From Lachnospiraceae bacterium (lineage in GTDB: Bacteria; Bacillota; Clostridia; Lachnospirales; Lachnospiraceae), in the NCBI GenBank assembly GCA_900770785.1, contig CAAGLJ010000244.1:1-11743 (forward strand): a stretch of 11,743 nucleotides of DNA. The letters are read 5' to 3'. This document shows, in pieces, positions 1 to 7,113 of the stretch. The notes beneath the pieces are model-generated. The model was not told the origin of the DNA. It saw only the letters and a list, made by a program, of their open reading frames with translations, and ran no database searches. Both the position numbers and the translations under genes were made by a program. Positions within the stretch are counted from its first letter, which is position 1, and each line of letters opens with the position of its first letter.

Positions 1-1
1 C

Positions 2-52
2 ATAGTCGCATTGCAGGCGGGCATTGTGGATAACCTGCCGGAAAATCAGTAA
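2..52 (+). CDS. C-terminal end of a gene entering from the left (partial)
   Basis: Seventeen codons in frame 2 end in TAA at 50-52 and read IVALQAGIVDNLPENQ. The composition looks like genuine protein, but too little remains to name a family. Frame 1 is also open as far as the TAA at 31-33, so even the reading frame is not certain. No strong terminator follows. A loose dyad (AAACAG at 93-98 with CTGTTT at 115-120) lies about 40 nt downstream and could be a weak one. Confidence 0.3.
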   Translation: MVALQAGIVDNLPENQ

Positions 53-134
53 GGACTGTGAAAACACACATTTCATAAAACTGGCAGGCATAAAACAGAA
101 TTTACCTTTCGGAGCTGTTTCTTCATGTCGAAGT

Positions 135-163
135 TTGACAAAAATTGTCTGATGTAGTAGCAT
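135..163 (+). promoter_or_regulatory. Candidate sigma-A promoter for the cysteine-rich protein gene
   Basis: A perfect -35 hexamer TTGACA (135-140) is followed after 17 bp by TAGCAT (158-163), a 4/6 match to the -10 that keeps its TA and final AT. A short dyad, GACAA at 137-141 and TTGTC at 145-149, spans the -35 and could be an operator or chance. A second TTGACA at 190-195 has no suitably spaced -10. The leader to the chosen start would be about 70 nt. Confidence 0.4.
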
Positions 164-242
164 GATGGTGAAAGCAGCCTGATATAAAATTGACAATAAC
201 ATGGGACTAATAAGGGAGACAGACTGCAGAATGGAGGATATT

Positions 243-701
243 ATGGCAATTACATATGAACAATTTAATGGGCAGGAAGTACTGGACGATTTGGGAAAGA
301 TTTGTAAGACCGTTGAAGTCTGTGGCAGCTGTGAGGGAAAAGAATGTCTGATTGGGTATAGTAAAATATGTACTGCTAATTGCATGCGTGATAAAGTGAC
401 CTATGTATACGAGGGACAGCAGAATATGCCTAAGTACGATATCCGGGGCGGCTATGATGAGTATGACGTACTGCATGCCATTGCACATCTTTTGGTGCAG
501 TGCCGCAGCTGTAAGACGGGTCACTTTGATAACTGTATCATTAATGTTGTACGAAACTGTCTGGAAGTAATTGAATTTGGAGAAGAGAAGGAGTTTAATG
601 GAGAGGTATTACCTTATCTGGCAGCTATGGGAGAAAAGTACTCCGCCCAAGGCAACATCATTATGGAGGAATATCAGAAGAAGAAACGTCAGAAGGAGTA
701 A
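243..701 (+). CDS. Cysteine-rich protein of unknown function
   Basis: A 152-residue soluble protein I cannot assign to a characterised family. It has ten cysteines in two groups. The first is C21, C27xxC30, C35, C43 and C47; the second is C87xxC90, C98 and C106. Between them lies an HAIAH segment (H78 and H82). Such CxxC-based spacing suggests bound zinc or an iron-sulfur cluster, but this is inference. The C-terminus is short, charged and lysine-rich. There is no signal peptide or membrane segment, so it is probably cytoplasmic. The ATG at 243 was chosen because GGAGG at 233-237 sits 5 nt upstream. In-frame ATGs at 201 and 231 lack a well-placed ribosome binding site. It appears to be a single-gene unit ending at the hairpin at 754-781, facing the minus-strand genes. 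Confidence 0.8.
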   Translation: MAITYEQFNGQEVLDDLGKICKTVEVCGSCEGKECLIGYSKICTANCMRDKVTYVYEGQQNMPKYDIRGGYDEYDVLHAIAHLLVQCRSCKTGHFDNCIINVVRNCLEVIEFGEEKEFNGEVLPYLAAMGEKYSAQGNIIMEEYQKKKRQKE

Positions 702-753
702 AGAAGGCCCCTGATCCTATAATGAAACACTTGACATACTGACTGAACAGAGA

Positions 754-781
754 AAAACGCCTCTAGAAATGGAGGCGTTTT
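754..781. terminator. Bidirectional intrinsic terminator between convergent genes
   Basis: A perfect 10-bp stem pairs AAAACGCCTC (754-763) with GAGGCGTTTT (772-781) around an 8-nt loop. Rightward transcripts have a U-rich 3' arm, TTTTCTT. Leftward transcripts read into TTTTT on the other side, so the element can serve both strands. It lies 52 nt after the cysteine-rich gene. It overlaps the last codons and the TAG stop (765-763) of the minus-strand zinc-ribbon membrane protein gene. Confidence 0.85.
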
Positions 782-1476
782 CTTACGGTATTACGAAGTC
801 TGGCTATGGAAAGGATAGCTACCAAAGCGATAGAAATAATGGCACAGACGCTGAATACAATGGCGGACCAGCTGGGCTTAAGGGGAAGGCCCAGAAAGCG
901 GTCTATTAACAGCTCGATCCCCACATTCAGAAGACCCATTTCTACAAAAAAATAGAGAACCGTAGATAAAACTGCACAGGATACCAGTTTGTATAACAGG
1001 ACATAAATGGCTGCCAGGGCTTCTGTCATCAGAGTAATCGGTAAAGCCAGCTCAAAAAACCAGCGGTCAGTAGAGGTAAGAGTGCTTAAGAAATATTCAT
1101 AGCCTATGATACAGACTGCATCCAGGCCCAGACACAGGCTTAAGGGAAGCTGGGTATACAGCATTTTGGGGCAGAAAAATACCCATAGCAGGATGCAGGC
1201 ACCGATTACCGGCAGTGCCCATCGCATAGTCTGAAAAGTGGTTATGTTCAGAATGAAGCAGGTGAGGGCAGAAGCCGCCAGTACAATGGTTATCCAGATT
1301 CCTGCATCCTTTTGTCTGGCCAGCTCCACCTCTCCTCGCTTTTCGGGAAAAGCGGAATAGGAACAGCTGGCAATCTGGGTGTGGGGATCGTTTGGGTTAA
1401 TTACCGGAGTGTGACATAGGGGACAGGTCTTCAGAGACTGTTCCAGCTTTACTCCACAGTTTACACAATAGGACAT
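763..1476 (-). CDS. Zinc-ribbon multi-pass membrane protein (DUF6320-like)
   Basis: A 237-residue protein starting with a zinc ribbon: C4xxC7 and C18xxC21 (CPLC). A roughly 35-residue linker follows, then about six hydrophobic segments near residues 60-80, 86-104, 110-130, 138-162, 164-190 and 203-227, ending in the basic tail RLRNTVRKR. It resembles membrane proteins annotated DUF6320 in Lachnospiraceae, recalled from memory and not searched. Its function is unknown. It lies 40 nt downstream of the acyltransferase-like gene and is very probably co-transcribed with it, so a membrane partner or regulator role for that enzyme is a reasonable inference. The start at 1476 is supported by AAAGGAG 6 nt upstream. 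An upstream in-frame ATG (1497) would add seven residues including that ribosome binding site. The stop codon lies in the loop of the terminator hairpin. Confidence 0.85.
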   Translation of the reverse strand: MSYCVNCGVKLEQSLKTCPLCHTPVINPNDPHTQIASCSYSAFPEKRGEVELARQKDAGIWITIVLAASALTCFILNITTFQTMRWALPVIGACILLWVFFCPKMLYTQLPLSLCLGLDAVCIIGYEYFLSTLTSTDRWFFELALPITLMTEALAAIYVLLYKLVSCAVLSTVLYFFVEMGLLNVGIELLIDRFLGLPLKPSWSAIVFSVCAIISIALVAILSIARLRNTVRKRLHF

Positions 1477-1516
1477 CACGTTCTCCTTTCTCATCATTTT
1501 CCATTAAGAAAAGTTT

Positions 1517-2806
1517 TTAAAAATCGCGGTTACTTTCAATGGTCACAGGAATACCATCCTCTACCAGCTTACAGAAGAAATAACGCTCCACATCGGATTC
1601 ATGGATACAGCTGGCGAAATTGACGGTAAGAGTATCCTGAAAACTGATAATGGCACAATTGGTACGGGAGGAAAAGGGGATTCCCATGTAGATATCAAAG
1701 CGGTCAATAAAGGGTATCATACCCTCGGGAACCTTTATGGCTCCCATATTGGTCAGTCCGGCAGAGGAATTTTTGTCCTGTACCTTCCGATAAAAGGTCT
1801 TTACTACAAAATCCTTAATAAACAAAGGAACCACCCGGATAGCGGGATTTCGCTGAGTAGCGGCATTGGTAGTAATATCACCACGCAAAAATTTCTCATT
1901 AATATAATAGCGCATATAGTGATGAACCTGCTTGATAATTTCCTCAAAGGTGTACTCCCCCAAGCGGGGATCAACAGAAGGATAGATCATGGTAATAAAA
2001 TTACGGAGAGTTTTGGAAGGAAAAAAACGCCTCAGATTAACCGGCATGGCAATTTTTACGGGTCTTTCCTTAAAAGGTTTATCCTGCTTCTGCTTCTGTA
2101 ATAATGAATACAATAATACGGCATTAAGATACTCGGTGACGGTGCAGTGGTAATCGGAAGCCACCTTCATCACCGCCTTTACGCTCATGATTCCATCGAT
2201 AACATGGAAGGTGTAGAAGGGCTCCTTGGTGCCTCGTATACGATATGCCTTTTCCATAGGTCTGGGAGGCCTTACCTTGGCGTTGGAATAACGCATATAG
2301 GCATCCTCCAGCTCCTGTGGATCCGGTTTTTCCTCGATATCCAGAACAAAATATCCGTTCTCAATCTGGTGTCCCAGAAGCCGTAAATAGCAGGCCACAA
2401 TGGTATGCAAAAGATACATCCCTCCGGTGCCGTCTCCCAGGCTGTGATGAGCCTCCAGGGAAATCCGCTTTTCATGATAGTATATACGAATCAAATAGCG
2501 GTTATTGGTTTTAAAAGGCATGGGCATACAGAAATTACGGACATCCTCCTGCACAAAGGGACCGGGACGGCGATTGGGCTCCAGATAGCGCCAGAAGAGA
2601 CCCTTTCGCATGGCTACCTTATAAGTGGGGAAACGGGGCAGAGCCATATCCACAGCCTTCTGTAAAATGTCCGGCTGTACATCCTCCTTCAGCAGGGCGG
2701 ATAAGCGATAAACAGAAGAAAAATCCCGGCGCTGAAGAGTAGGGTAGACGATAGCAGATAAATCCAGGGGATACCAGCCCTGCTTATCCTGTTTACTATT
2801 ACCCAT
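1517..2806 (-). CDS. Condensation/alcohol-acetyltransferase-like acyltransferase
   Basis: A 429-residue protein of the CoA-dependent acyltransferase superfamily (NRPS condensation, BAHD and alcohol acetyltransferase fold). The diagnostic HHxxxDG active-site motif is intact: H120, H121, D125 and G126 in AHHSLGDGTGG, with H121 as the expected catalytic base. The length fits a single two-lobed domain. There is no carrier-protein, adenylation or membrane segment, so it is a stand-alone enzyme, probably moving an acyl group from CoA or a carrier to an alcohol or amine. The substrate cannot be read from the sequence. It is the first gene of a minus-strand pair with the zinc-ribbon membrane protein. 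AAAGGAG lies 9 nt before the ATG. Relatives are commonly annotated alcohol acetyltransferase, but I would not take that activity as shown. Confidence 0.85.
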   Translation of the reverse strand: MGNSKQDKQGWYPLDLSAIVYPTLQRRDFSSVYRLSALLKEDVQPDILQKAVDMALPRFPTYKVAMRKGLFWRYLEPNRRPGPFVQEDVRNFCMPMPFKTNNRYLIRIYYHEKRISLEAHHSLGDGTGGMYLLHTIVACYLRLLGHQIENGYFVLDIEEKPDPQELEDAYMRYSNAKVRPPRPMEKAYRIRGTKEPFYTFHVIDGIMSVKAVMKVASDYHCTVTEYLNAVLLYSLLQKQKQDKPFKERPVKIAMPVNLRRFFPSKTLRNFITMIYPSVDPRLGEYTFEEIIKQVHHYMRYYINEKFLRGDITTNAATQRNPAIRVVPLFIKDFVVKTFYRKVQDKNSSAGLTNMGAIKVPEGMIPFIDRFDIYMGIPFSSRTNCAIISFQDTLTVNFASCIHESDVERYFFCKLVEDGIPVTIESNRDF

Positions 2807-2861
2807 TTATGGATTCTCCTTTCCTTTGTGTATTTTTTTGTAAAATATGGAATACTTTTTT

Positions 2862-2890
2862 AGTATACCACACTTTACGAAGAATTTTAA
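2862..2890 (-). promoter_or_regulatory. Leftward promoter for the acyltransferase operon
   Basis: Read on the minus strand, -35 TTAAAA (2890-2885) is followed after 17 bp by -10 TATACT (2867-2862). The -10 is extended by TGG immediately upstream. The 5/6 -10 plus the TG extension makes this a good sigma-A candidate despite a weak -35. Transcription would start near 2855, about 50 nt before the gene start at 2806. It overlaps the rightward promoter at 2874-2902. Confidence 0.6.
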
Positions 2891-2902
2891 CTATGTTAGA
2901 AT
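2874..2902 (+). promoter_or_regulatory. Rightward promoter for lrgA-lrgB
   Basis: -35 TTTACG (2874-2879) is followed after 17 bp by -10 TAGAAT (2897-2902), extended by TGT directly upstream. The expected start point near 2909 gives a leader of about 60 nt. Just before the ribosome binding site, that leader holds a small hairpin: GCTGC at 2940-2944 and GCAGC at 2950-2954 with a T5 loop. Confidence 0.6.
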
Positions 2903-2970
2903 AAAAGGCTGAAATAAACCAAAGATAAAGAGAAAATAAGCTGCTTTTTGCAGCAGAAATGAGAGGAAAA

Positions 2971-3330
2971 ATGAAATACGTTTTTCAACTGATGCTGATT
3001 ATCGGAGTAAGCCTGGCGGGAGAGATTTTAAACGCTCTGCTCCCTTTACCCGTTCCTGCCAGCGTCTACGGCCTTCTTATCCTGTTTACCCTGCTGGTGA
3101 CCAGGGTGGTAAAGCTCAATCAGGTGGAGGATGTGGCAGAGTTTCTCATGTCGATCATGCCTCTGTTTTTTATTGAGTCTACTGTACGGATCATGGAATC
3201 CTATGGTCTGGTTAAAGGGAAGATTCTGGCACTGTTTCTGGCCGCCTTTCTTTCCTTCGCTACCGTAATTGTGATTACCGGAAAAACGGCTCAGACCATC
3301 ATTCGCTGGAGAAGCAGGAAAGGAAAATAG
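2971..3330 (+). CDS. lrgA: CidA/LrgA family membrane protein
   Basis: A 119-residue hydrophobic protein with about four membrane segments. It carries the family signature LPVPASVYGLLILF near residues 26-39 and MPLFFIES near 63-70, and has a basic C-terminal tail (RWRSRKGK). CidA/LrgA proteins are small holin-like membrane proteins. With LrgB they were first linked to control of murein hydrolase activity and lysis, and LrgAB-type pairs in Bacillus and Streptococcus have been tied to pyruvate uptake. Which role applies here is not visible. The start at 2971 is favoured by GAGAGG at 2961-2966. The ATG at 2959 would add four residues and has no ribosome binding site. lrgB follows after only 4 nt, so the two are co-transcribed. 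No adjacent LytTR-type regulator or sensor kinase is seen within the window. Confidence 0.9.
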   Translation: MKYVFQLMLIIGVSLAGEILNALLPLPVPASVYGLLILFTLLVTRVVKLNQVEDVAEFLMSIMPLFFIESTVRIMESYGLVKGKILALFLAAFLSFATVIVITGKTAQTIIRWRSRKGK

Positions 3331-3334
3331 GACT

Positions 3335-4033
3335 ATGGATATCAATGAGTTGCTGGGAGAATCATTGTTTTTTGGTATGGCTTTAAGCCTTATGGCCTAT
3401 CAGATCGGTTTTGCCATTCAGAAAAAATGGAAGAAGGTATTCCTTAACCCGCTTTTGATAGCAGTAATTTTGATTATTACCTTTTTATTGCTTACCGGTA
3501 TTTCCTATGAAACCTATCAATATGGAGCAAAGTATTTGAGCTATTTTCTGACTCCCGTAACGGTTTGCCTGGCAGTCCCCTTATACAAGCAGCTTCGGAT
3601 ATTGAGAAAGAATCTGGCAGCAATTATCATCAGCATTGTTCTGGGCTGCCTGGCTCATGGAGCAGTGGTGATAGCTGTTTTACTGGCTTTTGGGGTGGAC
3701 AGGCAGTTGATTCTGTCTCTGCTGCCCAAAAGCATCAGTACGGCAATCGCTTTGGGCGTAAGCTCAGAAATTGGTGGAATCCAGGGGATTACCGTAATTG
3801 GTGTTATGGTGGCAGGAATATCCGGAGCAGTGGTGGGACCAGCCCTGCTAAAGCTGGCAGGGGTTACGGATCCGATAGCCCAGGGCCTGGCAATAGGCAG
3901 TGCATCCCACGCGGTGGGAACCTCTAAAGCCATTGAGTTGGGAGAGATACAGGCAGCCATGAGCTCGCTGGCTATTGTGGTAACGGGGATACTGACCGTA
4001 GTAATCGTTCCCTGGATTGTTTCATTTCTATAA
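3335..4033 (+). CDS. lrgB: LrgB/CidB family membrane protein
   Basis: A 232-residue multi-pass membrane protein, the usual family length, and the standard partner of LrgA. The conserved family blocks are all present: LTPVTVCLAVPLYKQ (72-86), LLPKSISTAIAL (129-140), GISGAVVGP (161-169) and GLAIGSASHAVGTSKA (184-199). About seven hydrophobic segments are interspersed. It probably forms a membrane complex with LrgA, acting in pyruvate or related small-metabolite transport or in control of autolysis by homology; the specific role is inference. AAAGGA (3319-3324) at the end of lrgA lies 10 nt upstream of the ATG. Confidence 0.92.
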   Translation: MDINELLGESLFFGMALSLMAYQIGFAIQKKWKKVFLNPLLIAVILIITFLLLTGISYETYQYGAKYLSYFLTPVTVCLAVPLYKQLRILRKNLAAIIISIVLGCLAHGAVVIAVLLAFGVDRQLILSLLPKSISTAIALGVSSEIGGIQGITVIGVMVAGISGAVVGPALLKLAGVTDPIAQGLAIGSASHAVGTSKAIELGEIQAAMSSLAIVVTGILTVVIVPWIVSFL

Positions 4034-4047
4034 ACGGATAAAATAGC

Positions 4048-4068
4048 GTGAAAAATAGGATTTTTCAC
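4048..4068. terminator. Hairpin after lrgB, possible weak terminator
   Basis: A perfect 8-bp stem pairs GTGAAAAA (4048-4055) with TTTTTCAC (4061-4068) around the loop TAGGA, 14 nt after the lrgB stop. The T-run lies inside the stem instead of following it, and the stem has only two G-C pairs, so it would be a weak terminator at best. The symmetry means it could act on either strand. The rest of the 4034-4224 gap is A-rich; TAAAAT at 4131-4136 resembles a -10 but has no good -35. Confidence 0.3.
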
Positions 4069-4224
4069 TCGGATTGTAGATATTTATTCAAGCCAGAATG
4101 GGGATTTTTATGCAAAAAAAGAAAAACTTTTAAAATAAGAAAGGAAATAAGAGATTTACACAGAATTAATAAAAAGAAGAGCATCTTAATCCACTGGTTG
4201 AAGAGTACAAAAGGAGAACCGGCT

Positions 4225-5229
4225 ATGTCAATTCGAGAAAGCCTGGAACGATGGGAAAAAGAATATCTGAGTCCTTATGCTGCTTTGAGCATGAATTCCA
4301 AAGGACGCCTTCGAAAAGAGGAGCCCTGTGATATTCGTCCTGTATTTCAGCGGGACAGAGACAGAATTCTGCACAGTAAGGCTTTTCGCAGATTAAAGGA
4401 TAAGACCCAGGTGTTTCTGACCCCGGAAGGAGATCACTATCGTACCCGCCTGACCCACACTCTGGAGGTTAGCCAGAATGCCAGGACCATTGCCAAAGCA
4501 CTGAGGCTGAATGAGGATCTGGTGGAGGCAATCGCTTTGGGACATGATTTGGGACACACCCCTTTTGGACACGCAGGAGAAAGAGCATTGAACCGGGTAT
4601 GCGTACTGGGCTTTACCCACAATGAGCAGAGCGTTAGAACGGTGGATTACCTGGAAAAAGGGGGACAGGGCTTGAACCTGACCATGGAAGTACGGGATGG
4701 TATTTTGAACCACCAGACCAGTGGAAGGCCCTCTACCCTGGAAGGACAGATTGTTCGGTTTTCGGATAAAATAGCCTATATTCATCATGATATGGACGAC
4801 GCCATCAGGGGAGGAATTCTGACGGAAGCGGATATTCCTAAGGAAATCAGCAGCGTTATCGGTGAAACCACAGGAGAGAGACTGGATCATTTTATCCATG
4901 ATATTGTTACTGCCAGCTTTGGTAAGGATAGGATTTCCATGTCGGAGCCGGTAGCAGAAGCCATGAAGAACCTTCGCCGTTTCATGTTTGAACGGGTTTA
5001 CATGAATCCCAAGGCCAAGGGAGAGGAAAAGAAGGCTGAGGCACTCATGGAAACCCTGTATGACTACTATCTTAACCGGCTGCACCTTTTACCCCAGGAA
5101 TATCAGCAGATGATGTACAGGGGAGAGAAAAAGGAGCGGGTGGTCTGTGACTATGTAGGAGCCATGACGGATCGCTTTGCCATTGCCAAATACGAGGAAA
5201 TATATATTCCCAAATGCTGGCATGGTTAG
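4225..5229 (+). CDS. dgt: dGTPase-like HD-domain triphosphohydrolase
   Basis: A 334-residue deoxyguanosinetriphosphate triphosphohydrolase-like protein. Such enzymes release triphosphate from dNTPs and help set dNTP levels. The HD metal site is complete: H78 (RLTHTLEV), H107-D108 (GHDLGHTPFGH) and D181 (RFSDKIAYIHHDMDDA). The N-terminal block SKAFRRLKDKTQVF (51-64) is also typical. Many short Firmicute members act on several dNTPs, so dGTP specificity is not assured. The ATG at 4225 is supported by AAGGAG at 4211-4216, 8 nt upstream. The frame stays open back to 4048, but that 59-codon stretch is lysine-rich, has no ribosome binding site and is not family-like. It lies 40 nt before dnaG and is probably in the same operon, a link with DNA replication that fits its job. 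Confidence 0.92.
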   Translation: MSIRESLERWEKEYLSPYAALSMNSKGRLRKEEPCDIRPVFQRDRDRILHSKAFRRLKDKTQVFLTPEGDHYRTRLTHTLEVSQNARTIAKALRLNEDLVEAIALGHDLGHTPFGHAGERALNRVCVLGFTHNEQSVRTVDYLEKGGQGLNLTMEVRDGILNHQTSGRPSTLEGQIVRFSDKIAYIHHDMDDAIRGGILTEADIPKEISSVIGETTGERLDHFIHDIVTASFGKDRISMSEPVAEAMKNLRRFMFERVYMNPKAKGEEKKAEALMETLYDYYLNRLHLLPQEYQQMMYRGEKKERVVCDYVGAMTDRFAIAKYEEIYIPKCWHG

Positions 5230-5269
5230 CAAGTGAAGAAACGTAAAGAGAAAAAAGGAGCTTGGGTTC

Positions 5270-7045
5270 ATGTATTATCCTGATGAACTGGTAGAAGAAA
5301 TCAGAATCAAAAACGATATAGTGGATATTGTCTCAGGATACGTGAAGCTGCAGAAGAAGGGGGCAAGCTATTTCGGACTCTGCCCTTTTCATAATGAAAA
5401 ATCTCCTTCCTTTTCCGTATCGCCGGGCAAGCAGATGTATTACTGCTTTGGCTGTGGGGCCGGTGGCAACGTTTTCAGTTTTCTCATGAATTACGAGAAT
5501 TTCACCTTTCAGGAGGCGTTAAAGGCACTGGCGGACAGGGCAGGAGTAGATTTGCCGCAGATGGAATATTCGGCCCAGGCAAAGCAGGAAGCAAATAAAA
5601 AGGCAATTCTTTTAGAGATAAATAAGGAAGCAGCGAAATACTTCTATTATCAGCTTCGGGCAAAGCAGGGAGAAATCGGTTATCGCTATTTTACGGGCAG
5701 AAAATTATCAGAAGAAACCTTACAGAAGTTTGGTCTTGGCTTTGCCAATAAGACCAGTAACGATTTGGTACAGTACTTAAGAGGCAAGGGCTACAGGGAT
5801 GAGCAGATTATTCAGGCGGGTCTTGCCACAGCAGATGAACGTTATGGTGTTCATGATAAATTCTGGAACCGGGTCATTTTTCCCATTATGGACGTAAACC
5901 ATAGGGCCATAGGCTTCGGCGGACGAGTGATGGGGGAAGGGAATCCCAAATATCTTAACTCACCGGAAACACCGGTCTTTGATAAAAGCAGAAATCTGTA
6001 CGGCCTGAATTTTGCCAGAGCAGCGAGAAAAAACAATATTATTCTTTGTGAGGGCTATATGGATGTTATTGCCCTCCATCAAGCCGGATTCGGACAGGCT
6101 GTAGCCTCCCTGGGGACGGCCTTTACCGGGGGGCAGGCCAGCCTTCTCAGACGCTATACAAAGGAGGTTCTTCTGGCCTATGACAGTGACGGGGCAGGAA
6201 CCAATGCGGCACTGCGGGCCATTGGTATTTTGAGGGAAAGCGGCCTGACGGGAAAAATTATAGATTTAAAGCCCTATAAAGACCCGGATGAATTCATTCA
6301 AAATCTGGGAGCAGAAAAATTTCAGGAGCGAATCAATGGGGCAGAGAACAGCTTCCTGTTTGAAATTCGTATATTGGAGCAGCAGTTTAATTTAAAGGAC
6401 CCGGAAGGAAAAACCAGATTCCAGCGGGAAATAGCAGCAAAGCTGTGCCAGTTTTCAGAAGAGCTGGAACGCCAGAACTATCTGGATGCAGTTGCGGATA
6501 AATACCAGTTTGGCAGGGACAGCCTGAAAAAACTGGTGGAAAGCCATGCGGCAAAAACCGGACTGGCCAGACCGTTGGAGCGGCCCAAATCAGGAGTCCA
6601 GAGTAAGAACAGGGGAGAAGAGGGAAGAAAAAAGGCTCAACGCCTTTTAATTACCTGGCTGGTCGAGGAGCCCTTTCTTTATCAGAGGATAAAGAAATAT
6701 CTTTCTCCCGGTGATTTTACGGACGAGCTTTATGAGAAGGTGGCCGGAAAGCTGTTTGAAGGCTTTGAAGAGGGAAAGAATAACCCTGCAAGTCTGGTCA
6801 GCCTGTTTGAAGAGGAAGAAAAGCAGAGGCAGGTTGCCCAGTTGTTTAATACGAAGATAGAACTACCCGATTCCCTGCAGGAAAGGGAGAAGGCATTTCA
6901 TGATATTTTACTTACCGTTAAACGGAACAGTCTGGAATACTATTCCGGTCGTCTAGGCAGTGACGTAACTGCCATCAACCAGGTGCTGGAAGCCAAAAAA
7001 GCCCTGGAGGAGCTGAATAAAACGCATATTTCTTTACAGGAATGA
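5270..7045 (+). CDS. dnaG: DNA primase
   Basis: A 591-residue DnaG primase, which makes the RNA primers for lagging-strand and initiating DNA synthesis and binds the replicative helicase. The N-terminal CHC2 zinc finger is intact: C38, H41, C59 and C62 (LCPFH, YCFGCGAGG). The catalytic core follows, including FWNRVIFPI and GFGGRV near 198-219. The TOPRIM metal ligands are present: E261 in CEGYMD, and D305 and D307 in YDSDGAG. The C-terminal part from about 440 to 591 is charged and helical, as expected for the helicase-interaction domain, which is usually divergent. The start has AAAGGAG at 5254-5260, 9 nt upstream. Next comes rpoD after 68 nt, the conserved dnaG-rpoD order of the Firmicute macromolecular synthesis operon. 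Confidence 0.97.
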   Translation: MYYPDELVEEIRIKNDIVDIVSGYVKLQKKGASYFGLCPFHNEKSPSFSVSPGKQMYYCFGCGAGGNVFSFLMNYENFTFQEALKALADRAGVDLPQMEYSAQAKQEANKKAILLEINKEAAKYFYYQLRAKQGEIGYRYFTGRKLSEETLQKFGLGFANKTSNDLVQYLRGKGYRDEQIIQAGLATADERYGVHDKFWNRVIFPIMDVNHRAIGFGGRVMGEGNPKYLNSPETPVFDKSRNLYGLNFARAARKNNIILCEGYMDVIALHQAGFGQAVASLGTAFTGGQASLLRRYTKEVLLAYDSDGAGTNAALRAIGILRESGLTGKIIDLKPYKDPDEFIQNLGAEKFQERINGAENSFLFEIRILEQQFNLKDPEGKTRFQREIAAKLCQFSEELERQNYLDAVADKYQFGRDSLKKLVESHAAKTGLARPLERPKSGVQSKNRGEEGRKKAQRLLITWLVEEPFLYQRIKKYLSPGDFTDELYEKVAGKLFEGFEEGKNNPASLVSLFEEEEKQRQVAQLFNTKIELPDSLQEREKAFHDILLTVKRNSLEYYSGRLGSDVTAINQVLEAKKALEELNKTHISLQE

Positions 7046-7113
7046 CCACACTATGAGAGCAGACCTTGAAGAAAATGGATACAATACCCTGAATGGAAGG
7101 AGTAAACCCTAAC

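Noticed and set aside
93..120. A dyad, AAACAG with CTGTTT, as terminator of the leftmost partial gene.
   Set aside because: It has only six pairs around a 16-nt loop, with a broken T-run, so the support is too weak for its own entry.
731..736. A perfect TTGACA downstream of the cysteine-rich gene, suggesting a promoter.
   Set aside because: No -10-like hexamer lies 16-18 bp downstream, and the next element is the terminator hairpin with no plus-strand gene after it.
1601..2101. A 166-codon plus-strand open frame opposite the acyltransferase gene.
   Set aside because: It is antisense to a gene with an intact active-site motif, has no ribosome binding site and shows no recognisable domain. 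Other long antisense frames inside dgt, rpoD, trmK and the kinase were dropped for the same reason.
4048..4224. An N-terminal extension of 59 codons in frame with dgt, starting at a GTG.
   Set aside because: It begins inside the post-lrgB hairpin, has no ribosome binding site, is lysine-rich with A-rich low-complexity DNA, and does not match the family N-terminus. The ATG at 4225 has a well-placed AAGGAG.
7093..7113. An alternative sigma-factor start at ATG 7093.
   Set aside because: No ribosome binding site precedes it, and the only AAGGAG lies within these codons.
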